Origin: Cobetia sp. cqz5-12
GTDB lineage: Bacteria; Pseudomonadota; Gammaproteobacteria; Pseudomonadales; Halomonadaceae
Reading direction: 5' to 3'
Assembly: GCF_016495405.1 (NCBI RefSeq)
Contig: NZ_CP044522.1
Span: forward strand, 3,953,638-4,017,637
Length of the DNA: 64,000 nt
The notes under the pieces are model-generated. The model worked only from the letters and a program-made list of their open reading frames with translations, was not told where the DNA came from and did not search any database. Every line of letters begins with the position of its first letter. The first letter of the stretch is position 1. A program made the translations under genes and the position numbers. This document shows positions 36,547 through 44,124 of this stretch, one piece after another.

Positions 36547-37830
36547 ATGAGCCAATTCGAACCCGCCCCCCCCACGCTGGCCACGACCCGGGCACCGGCA
36601 GACCGCCTGACCCGGCTATTGCGGCCACGCCTGCTGCGCATGCTCGACAAGCTCGAGGGTGGCAGCCTGACGGTGCTCGAAGGGCGTGAGCGCCACGTGC
36701 TGGGTCAGGGCGGCGCGCGCAACGTCACGCTGCGTATCCATGACTCACGCGCGTGGCGGCGTATGGCACTGGGAGGCACCGTCGCGGCGGCGGAGGCCTA
36801 CATGGATGGCCAGTGGGAGACGGATGATCTGGTCGGGCTGGTACGCCTGTTCGCCTACAATCTCGAACAGGTCAATGACTCGGTGGACAGCGGGACGTCA
36901 CGCCTGTCCAAGTGGGCGTTGAGCGTCGCCTACGCGCTGGCACGCAATACGCTGGCGGGGTCGAAGCGCAATATCTCGGCGCATTACGATCTCGGCAATG
37001 ATCTCTTCGAGCTGTTCCTCGATCGCGAGCACCGCATGTATTCCGCGGCGGTGTTCCCCTATCCCGAAGCCAGTCTGGAGGCGGCCTCGACCCACAAGCT
37101 GGAGAAGCTGTTCAACCTGCTGGAACTGGGGCCGCAGCATCACCTGCTGGAAATCGGCACCGGCTGGGGCGGGCTGGCGATCCATGCCGCAAGAACACGT
37201 GGCTGCCGCGTGACCACCACGACCATTTCCGATGAGCAGCACGCCTATACCAGGGCGCGTATCGCCGCGGAAGGGCTGGAGGATCGCATCACCCTGCTCA
37301 AGGAAGACTACCGGGCACTGGAAGGCCGCTTCGATCGCATCGTCTCGGTGGAGATGATCGAGGCGGTCGGCCATCAGTACCTGCCGACCTATCTGAAGAC
37401 CCTCGAGCGCCTGCTCGAGCCGCAAGGCCTGATCGCGCTTCAGGCCATCACGATTCGTGATCAGCGCTTTGCGGCCGCCAGCCGCGAAATGGACTTCATC
37501 AAGCGCTACATCTTCCCTGGCGGCTTCCTGCCATCCCATGCGGCGATTCTCACCGCCATGCAGCAGGATACCCAGCTGAACCTGTTGCAGCTCGAGGATA
37601 TCGGCCTGCACTACGCCGCCACGCTCAAGGCCTGGGGGCAGCGCTTCGAGGCGCGTCTCGGGGAGGTCTATGCACAGGGCTACGACGAGCGCTTCGTGCG
37701 CATGTGGCGTTACTACCTGGCGTACTGCGAGGGGGGCTTCCGCGAGCGCACCATCGGCACCTGTCAGCTGTTGCTGGGAGGGCCGGGGGCGCGTCCGATA
37801 CAGGCGGGGCTCCAGGATTGGGACGCCTGA
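36547..37830 (+). CDS. cfa: cyclopropane-fatty-acyl-phospholipid synthase family protein
   Basis: A 427-residue SAM-dependent enzyme that adds a methylene bridge to unsaturated acyl chains of phospholipids. The N-terminal domain (residues 1-130) precedes the methyltransferase fold with NISAHYDLGNDLFELFLD (signature) at about residue 140, LLEIGTGWGGLAIHAA and SVEMIEAVGHQYL; TYLKTLERLLEPQG and AITIRDQRFAAASREMDFIKRYIFPGGFLPS follow. Genes of this cluster often encode a variant Cfa with no proven product, so furan or other modified acids are possible. Follows DUF1365 by 10 bases; GAGGAAC lies before the ATG. Confidence 0.92.
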   Translation: MSQFEPAPPTLATTRAPADRLTRLLRPRLLRMLDKLEGGSLTVLEGRERHVLGQGGARNVTLRIHDSRAWRRMALGGTVAAAEAYMDGQWETDDLVGLVRLFAYNLEQVNDSVDSGTSRLSKWALSVAYALARNTLAGSKRNISAHYDLGNDLFELFLDREHRMYSAAVFPYPEASLEAASTHKLEKLFNLLELGPQHHLLEIGTGWGGLAIHAARTRGCRVTTTTISDEQHAYTRARIAAEGLEDRITLLKEDYRALEGRFDRIVSVEMIEAVGHQYLPTYLKTLERLLEPQGLIALQAITIRDQRFAAASREMDFIKRYIFPGGFLPSHAAILTAMQQDTQLNLLQLEDIGLHYAATLKAWGQRFEARLGEVYAQGYDERFVRMWRYYLAYCEGGFRERTIGTCQLLLGGPGARPIQAGLQDWDA

Positions 37831-37832
37831 AC

Positions 37833-38357
37833 ATGCTGTCCGAGCGTCCTGGAGCACTGCTCAATGCCGGACTTTTCCAGCTCGGCTGGTTCTGCTGCGT
37901 GCTGGGTGGCTCGACAGTCGCCCTGCTGGCCACGCCGCTGATACTGGCCGCACATCTGGGGCTGATCGTGCCAACGGGTGAGCGCCTGCGCGAGCTGCGC
38001 TGGCTGGCGGCCTTCCTGGCGTTGGGGATGGTAGTGGATGGCAGCCTGTCACTGGCCGGCGGCTACACCATCACCTCGGACACGCCTGACTGGGCGCACT
38101 GGCTGCCCCTGCCTGTCTGGATGTGGTGTCTGTGGCCGCTGTTCGCCAGCACGATCCATCATGCGCTGCGCTGGTTGTGGCAGCGGCCCTGGCTGGCGGC
38201 GGCTGGCGGTGCCATCAGCGCGCCGCTGTCCTATTACGGCGGGGCGCAGCTCGCCAATGTGACCCTCGCCGACTGGCTGCTACCCGCCCAGGCATTGATC
38301 TGGGGCGGGCTGTGTCTGGGTATCGCACGCCTTCACGGGCCTGCCCAGCGCGCCTGA
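37833..38357 (+). CDS. DUF2878 family membrane protein
   Basis: A 174-residue protein with about five hydrophobic segments (FQLGWFCCVLGGS, LLATPLILAAHLGLIV, LAAFLALGMVVDGSL and two later ones). This family regularly ends the photolyase/cfa cluster, as in Vibrio. The start at 37833 follows the cfa stop by 2 bases and gives MLSERPGALLNAG; the longer frame beginning at 37704 overlaps cfa and is rejected. Function unknown. Confidence 0.85.
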   Translation: MLSERPGALLNAGLFQLGWFCCVLGGSTVALLATPLILAAHLGLIVPTGERLRELRWLAAFLALGMVVDGSLSLAGGYTITSDTPDWAHWLPLPVWMWCLWPLFASTIHHALRWLWQRPWLAAAGGAISAPLSYYGGAQLANVTLADWLLPAQALIWGGLCLGIARLHGPAQRA

Positions 38358-38362
38358 GAGCA

Positions 38363-40201
38363 TCAGGCAGCCTTGATGGCCAGATTGCCGGCCTCGTAGC
38401 CGTTGAGTCGCTCGATGACCTCACCCGCGGGCGCCGGCCGCGAGAAGTAGAATCCCTGGATCCAGCCGCAGCCATTCGATACCAGGTATTCACGCTGCTC
38501 AGCGGTCTCGACACCTTCCGCGATCATCTCCATGCCCAGGCCCTTGGCCATCGCCAGCACCGCCATGGTGATGGCGGCATCCGCACGCTCGCCGGGCAGA
38601 CTGCGGATGAAGGCGCGGTCCAGCTTGAGCTTGTCCACCGGCAGGTCCTTCAGATAGGCAAGTGACGAATAGCCGGTACCGAAGTCATCCACCGCGATCT
38701 GGTGGCCGCGAGCGCGTAGTGCCGCCAGGCGCCGTGAGACATCGCCGGCACGTTCATCCAGCAATACCGATTCCGTCAGCTCCAGCCCGATGGAGCTGGC
38801 AGGTACGTCATACTCCATCAACAGGCCCGCCAGCGAGGCCTCAAAACCACCCTGGATCAGCTGCAAGGCCGAGACATTGACCCAGATGCACAGGCGATGA
38901 CCGCCACGCCGCCAGCTGGCCTGCTGCTGTACTGCCTCGCGCAGCACCCAGTTGCCCAGGCGCAACATCAGGCCATGGCGCTCGGCCAGCGGCACGAACT
39001 CAGCCGGTGAGATGGCACCCCGCAGCGGATGCTTCCAGCGCAACAGCGCCTCGACACTCGCGACCTTGCCGGTGCTGGCGTCGTGCTGACATTGATAGTG
39101 CAGCTGCAATTGCCCCTGGCTTTCGATGGCGATCCGCAGGTCATTCGCCAGCCCCAGTTGCAGGTCACCACCAGCATCCAGTGCGGGCTGGAAGCGCATG
39201 TCGGTATTACGGCCATGTCGCTTGGCGGCATACAGGGCGCTTTCCAGGCGCTGCATCAGCACATCGGCGTCAGCGCCATCATCCGGAGCGCGGCAGCTGC
39301 CGATCGACAGCGCAAGGTGCAGCGCCTGATCGCCGATCTCGAAGGGCTTGGTCAGCACCTGGCGCAGCTCATCCACCCAGGCGGTGTGCTCGCCCCCTGC
39401 CGTTGAGCGCAGAATGACGAACTCGTCGCCACCGATGCGCCCTACCACGCCGCCACGCGCCAGCGCCGTCAGTCGCTGGGAGAACTGCTGCAACAGGCGA
39501 TCCCCCCCTTCCGCGCCCAGGGCATCATTGATGCTTTTGAGCGCATCGATATCGATCAACGCCAGGTCCATCGCTTCCCCGGCGCGCAGGCCATTGAGGC
39601 GACTGACCAGCAGGTCGCCCAGCCGGCGACGGTTGGGCAGGCCCGTCAGGGCATCTTCCAGCCCCAGACGCTGCAAGTCCTGCTCGCGCGCCTTGTGGCG
39701 GGTGATATCGGTAAAGAGAGCGACATGGAAGACATCTCCCCCCTGCTCGATACGGCGTGCCCGCAGCCACTCGGGGTATTCATCTCCCTGCTTGCGCCGA
39801 TTCCAGACCTCGCCCTCCCAGTGGCCATTGACCTCGAGCGCCTGGCGATAACGGGCGTGAAACTCCTCGTCATGACGCCCGGAAGAGAGCAGGGAAGGGT
39901 TGCGACCAATGATCTCTTCCGGTGCGTAACCGGTGATATGACTGAAGGCGGCATTCACGGCCAGCACCCGATTGTGGCGATCACTGATCACCAGACCATC
40001 ACTGCTCAGGTGCACGGCGGCTTCCAGCAGCTGACGATGCAGCAGCTGGCGCCGACGCTGGCGCGCGATGTCCAGCCCCGCCAGAACGGCAGGCAGCAAC
40101 GCGGCGACACGCAGCTCGAGCCCCGGCAACCAAGGCAGCGCTGTCAAGGCAACGAGCGCCCCGATGATCAGGGGCCGATTGAAGTGGGCTTGCGGCCACA
40201 T
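38363..40201 (-). CDS. PAS-GGDEF-EAL cyclic-di-GMP protein
   Basis: A 612-residue signalling protein. Two hydrophobic segments open the protein (PLIIGALVALTALPWLPG, LRVAALLPAVLAGLDIA), followed by a PAS domain (DGLVISDRHNRVLAVNAAFSHITGYAPEEIIG). The diguanylate cyclase domain has the intact GGDEF motif (GRIGGDEFVIL), but the RxxD inhibitory site before it reads RGGV, so product inhibition is doubtful. The EAL domain has EALLRWKHP, IGLELTESVLLDE and VDDFGTGYSSLAYLKDLP, and looks catalytic. Net activity cannot be predicted. Ends six bases from the DUF2878 gene, convergent. Start at 40201 follows a weak GAGAG. Confidence 0.9.
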   Translation of the reverse strand: MWPQAHFNRPLIIGALVALTALPWLPGLELRVAALLPAVLAGLDIARQRRRQLLHRQLLEAAVHLSSDGLVISDRHNRVLAVNAAFSHITGYAPEEIIGRNPSLLSSGRHDEEFHARYRQALEVNGHWEGEVWNRRKQGDEYPEWLRARRIEQGGDVFHVALFTDITRHKAREQDLQRLGLEDALTGLPNRRRLGDLLVSRLNGLRAGEAMDLALIDIDALKSINDALGAEGGDRLLQQFSQRLTALARGGVVGRIGGDEFVILRSTAGGEHTAWVDELRQVLTKPFEIGDQALHLALSIGSCRAPDDGADADVLMQRLESALYAAKRHGRNTDMRFQPALDAGGDLQLGLANDLRIAIESQGQLQLHYQCQHDASTGKVASVEALLRWKHPLRGAISPAEFVPLAERHGLMLRLGNWVLREAVQQQASWRRGGHRLCIWVNVSALQLIQGGFEASLAGLLMEYDVPASSIGLELTESVLLDERAGDVSRRLAALRARGHQIAVDDFGTGYSSLAYLKDLPVDKLKLDRAFIRSLPGERADAAITMAVLAMAKGLGMEMIAEGVETAEQREYLVSNGCGWIQGFYFSRPAPAGEVIERLNGYEAGNLAIKAA

Positions 40202-40390
40202 AAGCAGCTCTCGGTGGAAGGGGGCATCGGGGGGTGATCCTGCATTTGCAGGAGCGGGCCACTCTCGGCACGGCTCCAGTGGATTGCGATCGATGCCGGC
40301 AAAGGGGATCCCGCGCGAATCACACACTAGCTCCTATCGACCACTTTCGCCCCAGCTGTAGGACTTATTTGCACCCGCCCTTGCTGCCCT

Positions 40391-40448
40391 TTAGTCTGGC
40401 CCCCACGTGCATTCAGGGGTGCCAGCCATTAGACTAGCCCCATTCAGG
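40391..40448. repeat. imperfect direct repeat upstream of fabA
   Basis: TTAGTCTGGCCCC (40391-40403) and TTAGACTAGCCCC (40429-40441) share 11 of 13 bases, and each is followed by ATTCAGG. They lie 50-110 bases before the fabA start. Possible regulator sites or promoter elements; not matched to a known motif. Confidence 0.4.
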
Positions 40449-40498
40449 CGCTCAGGTGCCTCGTACGGCATTACCATCCCGCTACTCGGAATGACTCA

Positions 40499-41014
40499 GT
40501 GACCAAGCAACACTCCTTTACTCGCGACGAGCTGCTGGCCTGTGGCCAGGGCGAACTCTTCGGCCCGGGCAATGCGCAACTGCCTGCTCCCAACATGCTG
40601 ATGCTGGATCGCATCACTCACATCAGTGAGGAAGGCGGTAGCCACGGCAAGGGTCAGCTGATTGCTGAGCTGGATATCTCTCCGGACCTGTGGTTCTTCG
40701 ACTGCCACTTCCCGGGTGATCCGGTGATGCCGGGCTGCCTGGGCCTCGATGCCATGTGGCAGCTGGTGGGCTTCCACCTCGGCTGGCTCGGCAATCCGGG
40801 CCGTGGCCGCGCGCTGGGCTGCGGCGAGGTCAAATTCTCTGGCCAGGTGCTGCCGACCGCCAAGAAAGTGACCTACACCATCAACATCAAGCGAGTCATC
40901 ACTCGCAAGCTGATCCTCGGCATCGCCGATGGTACAGTGACAGTTGACGGTCGCGACATCTATCAGGCCAACGACCTGCGCGTCGGTCTGTTCACCTCCA
41001 CTGCGAACTTCTGA
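40499..41014 (+). CDS. fabA: 3-hydroxydecanoyl-ACP dehydratase/isomerase
   Basis: A 171-residue FabA, which dehydrates and isomerises the C10 intermediate to make the cis double bond of unsaturated fatty acids. Active-site residues are His in [22 protein letters not shown] and Asp in the same segment. [13 protein letters not shown] near residue 28 and [14 protein letters not shown] are conserved. The start is GTG (no in-frame ATG precedes it), with a weak GGAA seven bases upstream. It pairs with fabB, 13 bases downstream. Together they supply the unsaturated chains used by the cfa enzyme at 36547. Confidence 0.97.
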   Translation: MTKQHSFTRDELLACGQGELFGPGNAQLPAPNMLMLDRITHISEEGGSHGKGQLIAELDISPDLWFFDCHFPGDPVMPGCLGLDAMWQLVGFHLGWLGNPGRGRALGCGEVKFSGQVLPTAKKVTYTINIKRVITRKLILGIADGTVTVDGRDIYQANDLRVGLFTSTANF

Positions 41015-41027
41015 ACGGGAGGCTCCC

Positions 41028-42245
41028 ATGCGTAGAGTGGTAGTCACCGGGCTGGGCATTGTTTCCTGCCTGGGCAATGATCGCCAGCAGGTCCTGGAAT
41101 CGCTCCGCGAAGGACGTTCTGGTATCCGCCGCAAAGAGGAATACGCCGAGCTGGGCTTCCGTAGCCATGTGGCCGGCGTTGTCGACATCAAACTCGAAGA
41201 CCACATCGATCGCAAGCAATTGCGCTTCATGGGGGATGCTGCGGCCTATGCCTACATCTCCATGGCGCAGGCGATTGCCGATTCCGGTCTCACCGAAGAG
41301 CAGGTTTCCCACGAGCGTACCGGCCTGATCGCCGGTTCCGGTGGCGCTTCCTCCGCGAACCAGGTCGAGGCCGCAGACGTGATGCGCGCCAAGGGCCTGC
41401 GTCGCGTCGGTCCCTACCGCGTCACTCGCACCATGGGCTCGACCGTCTCTGCCTGTCTGGCCACGCCGTTCAAGATCAAGGGCATCAACTACTCGATTTC
41501 CTCGGCCTGTGCCACGTCTGCCCACTGCATCGGTAGCGCCGTGGAACAGATCCAGCTGAACAAGCAGGACATCGTGTTTGCCGGTGGCGGTGAAGAAGAG
41601 CACTGGACCCTGTCCTGCCTGTTCGATGCCATGGGCGCCCTGTCCACCAGCTACAACGACACGCCGGAAACCGCATCGCGTCCGTACGACAAGACGCGTG
41701 ATGGCTTCGTCATCGCTGGCGGCGGCGGCATGCTGGTGCTCGAGGAACTGGAACACGCCAAGGCACGCGGTGCGAAGATCTACGCCGAAGTGACCGGCTA
41801 TGGCGCGACCTCCGATGGTCACGACATGGTGGCACCGTCCGGCGAAGGTGCAGCACGCTGCATGCGCCAGGCGATGGCGACCGTGAATGGCGATATCGAC
41901 TACATCAACACCCACGGCACCTCGACGCCGGTGGGCGATGTGGCCGAGCTCAAGGCCATCCAGGAAGTCTTCGGTGCCGCCAGCCCGGCAATGAGCTCGA
42001 CCAAGTCGCTGACGGGTCACTCTCTGGGCGCTACAGGTGTGCAGGAAGCCATCTACTCCATGCTGATGATGGAGAACGACTTCATTGCCGCGTCTGCCAA
42101 TGTCAGTGAGCTGGATGACCGCGCCGAAGGCCTCGACATCGTCACGACCCGTCGTGATGGCGTCAAGATCGACCGTGTGCTGTCCAACAGCTTCGGCTTC
42201 GGTGGCACCAACGCCTGCTTGATTCTGGAACGTTTCCAGGACTGA
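41028..42245 (+). CDS. fabB: beta-ketoacyl-ACP synthase I
   Basis: A 405-residue condensing enzyme that elongates unsaturated acyl-ACP. The Cys-His-His triad appears as [12 protein letters not shown] (near residue 163), [12 protein letters not shown] (about 298) and [13 protein letters not shown] (about 333). The N-terminus [13 protein letters not shown] and the C-terminus [14 protein letters not shown] are typical. The ATG at 41028 has GGGAGG five bases upstream; the frame is open further upstream within fabA but has no support there. FabA and FabB form the classical gammaproteobacterial operon. Confidence 0.98.
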   Translation: MRRVVVTGLGIVSCLGNDRQQVLESLREGRSGIRRKEEYAELGFRSHVAGVVDIKLEDHIDRKQLRFMGDAAAYAYISMAQAIADSGLTEEQVSHERTGLIAGSGGASSANQVEAADVMRAKGLRRVGPYRVTRTMGSTVSACLATPFKIKGINYSISSACATSAHCIGSAVEQIQLNKQDIVFAGGGEEEHWTLSCLFDAMGALSTSYNDTPETASRPYDKTRDGFVIAGGGGMLVLEELEHAKARGAKIYAEVTGYGATSDGHDMVAPSGEGAARCMRQAMATVNGDIDYINTHGTSTPVGDVAELKAIQEVFGAASPAMSSTKSLTGHSLGATGVQEAIYSMLMMENDFIAASANVSELDDRAEGLDIVTTRRDGVKIDRVLSNSFGFGGTNACLILERFQD

Positions 42246-42302
42246 TTCAGCACGCGTTCAGCAGACATGCATTCTGCAGATACGCGCTGGTGTGAGACAC
42301 GA

Positions 42303-42330
42303 AAAGGCCGCCCTTCAGGGCGGCCTTTTT
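42303..42330. terminator. bidirectional terminator between fabB and plsC
   Basis: AAGGCCGCCCT / AGGGCGGCCTT stem with a two-base centre, flanked by A and T runs, between convergent fabB (plus) and plsC (minus). It can serve both genes. Confidence 0.88.
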
Positions 42331-42397
42331 GCTGGCTGTCCGGTGCTTGCTGGAGCACCGGATGCATCAGATGAACAACAGGGAAAGCGTCAGAAAG

Positions 42398-43159
42398 TCA
42401 GGCACCGACACTATCGGCCGCCGCTTCCTCTTCCAGCGGCGGACGCTGGACGCTGGAGATTTCCTGCAGCTTGGCCTCGACCCAGGCCTCGACGTCGGCG
42501 ATCACCGCATCCGGCTTGCGCCCTGCCGTCTCGATGGCCGGGCCATAGGCGACATGGATGGTGCCCGGGCGCTTGATCCAGCTGTCGTTGGGCCAGATCT
42601 CACCGGCATTGTGCGCCACCGGCACCACCGGCACGCCGGCACGGCAGGCAATCGCGGCGCCGGACTTGTTGAACTTCTTGCGGGTCCCCGGCGCGATGCG
42701 CGTGCCTTCCGGGAAGATCAGCACGGTAAAGCCGTCCTTGAGGCGCTGGGTGCCCACTGACAGCACCTGCTTGAGCGCCTTGGCCGGCTGGGTGCGATCC
42801 AGCGGAATCGGTTCCAGCAGCTTCAGCCCCCAGCCGAAGACCGGAATCTTCAGCAGCTCCTGCTTGAGTACGGTGCATAGCGGGCGCTTGGCCACCTGCA
42901 GATAGATGGTTTCCCACTCGCTCTGGTGGTTGGCCAGCAGCACGCAGGCCCCCTTCGGCAAGGTGTCACGCCCGCTCACCTGCACCTTCACGCCGCAGGT
43001 CAGGCGGAACCACCACAGCACGATATGGTTGTAGCTATGCAGGACACGGTAGCGCGCCTGTAGCGGAAGGCAGGCCGCCAGCGGCACCAGCACCACGGCG
43101 CTGAGCAGCAACGCCATGAAATAACCTACATAAAACAGCACGCTACGCAGCGCATTCAC
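42398..43159 (-). CDS. plsC: 1-acyl-glycerol-3-phosphate acyltransferase
   Basis: A 253-residue PlsC-type acyltransferase making phosphatidic acid. Two hydrophobic segments at the N-terminus, then NHQSEWETIYL, an HX4E form of the usual HX4D catalytic motif, and IFPEGTRIAPGTRKKFNKSGAA, the EGTR motif that binds the phosphate. The start is uncertain among several GTGs (43174, 43165, 43159); 43159 is chosen because GGAG lies nine bases upstream and the family begins close to NALRSVLFY. It is immediately downstream of the RmlD-like gene. Ends at the terminator at 42303-42330. Confidence 0.88.
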   Translation of the reverse strand: MNALRSVLFYVGYFMALLLSAVVLVPLAACLPLQARYRVLHSYNHIVLWWFRLTCGVKVQVSGRDTLPKGACVLLANHQSEWETIYLQVAKRPLCTVLKQELLKIPVFGWGLKLLEPIPLDRTQPAKALKQVLSVGTQRLKDGFTVLIFPEGTRIAPGTRKKFNKSGAAIACRAGVPVVPVAHNAGEIWPNDSWIKRPGTIHVAYGPAIETAGRKPDAVIADVEAWVEAKLQEISSVQRPPLEEEAAADSVGA

Positions 43160-43177
43160 AGGCACAGTCTCCACAGG

Positions 43178-44062
43178 TCAGATCGAATCAGGGCGAGATG
43201 AGCCGGAGGCGCGCTGCGCGATCCAGTCATCCATCAGGCGGGATAGTTCGAGGCGCCACGGCTTCTGATGCACACCGAAGGTGTCCAGCACGCGACGGCA
43301 GTTGAGCACACGCCGCAGCGGCGTACCGGCGTTGAGGGTCAGCGCCTTGAGCGGGCCTGCGGCCACCGTCTCGCCCAGCCCCTCGAGGCGGGTGATCAAC
43401 TGGGTGCGCACGACACTGACGAAGGCGTAGGTGCTGATGGGCTCGGTGCCGGCCAGATGATAGGCCCCCCAGGCATCCGCACCGCAGCGCTGTTGCTGAA
43501 GCATGCCGATCAACGCCATCGCCACGGCATCGACACTGGTCGGGCACAGTATGACGTCCTCGGCGGCACGCACCTCCTCCCCCGCCAGCAGGCGCTCGAT
43601 CAACGTCGGCAACCAGGCATCACGCCCTTCCGGACCGAACAGCGGGCCCAGGCGCACGATCAGGTGATTGGGCAGCTCGGCACGGATGCGATCACCGGTC
43701 GCGATGACGCGGCGCAGCGCCGTATCGATCGGCGAGGGCACCTCGTCCTCGTCGAGCAAGCCTTCGCCGCCCTGCTCGAACATCTGATCTGCCACGCACC
43801 ATACCAGCGGTGTACCGGTCTCGATGCAGGCGGCCAGCACTTGCTCCACCGCCTCGGCATGCGCCATCACCTCGGCAGGTGCGGAATCGGCCGGACGTGC
43901 GAACGGCGGCACGATGACGACATCCGCCTGGCTGGCACGGATGTCATCGGCATCGATACGGTCTGACTCGACGGCATTGAGCTCCAGGTCAGCGCGCGTA
44001 CCGGCCGCACGGATAAGACCCAGGCCAAGACAATGCCCGGCATCTAGCAGCAAGAGTTTCAC
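43178..44062 (-). CDS. RmlD-like NAD(P)-binding protein with altered active site
   Basis: A 294-residue member of the dTDP-4-dehydrorhamnose reductase-like SDR family. The N-terminal Rossmann glycine motif is DAGHCLGLGL, a departure from GxxGxxG. RmlD-type landmarks such as VADQMFEQGGEGLLDEDEVPSPIDT can be placed, but the Tyr-x-x-x-Lys pair expected after the proline is missing (IDTALRRVIATG). It also has HLAGTEPISTYAFV and VLNCRRVLDTFGV later. Loss of catalytic residues suggests a non-enzymatic or changed role. GTG start with GGAG seven bases upstream. Upstream of plsC in the same direction, with a 3-base or longer gap. Confidence 0.75.
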   Translation of the reverse strand: MKLLLLDAGHCLGLGLIRAAGTRADLELNAVESDRIDADDIRASQADVVIVPPFARPADSAPAEVMAHAEAVEQVLAACIETGTPLVWCVADQMFEQGGEGLLDEDEVPSPIDTALRRVIATGDRIRAELPNHLIVRLGPLFGPEGRDAWLPTLIERLLAGEEVRAAEDVILCPTSVDAVAMALIGMLQQQRCGADAWGAYHLAGTEPISTYAFVSVVRTQLITRLEGLGETVAAGPLKALTLNAGTPLRRVLNCRRVLDTFGVHQKPWRLELSRLMDDWIAQRASGSSRPDSI

Positions 44063-44124
44063 AGGCAGGCTCCAGCAAACAGGCGCATCGCCGCAAGAGG
44101 CGACGATGCAAAGATGTCATTCTA

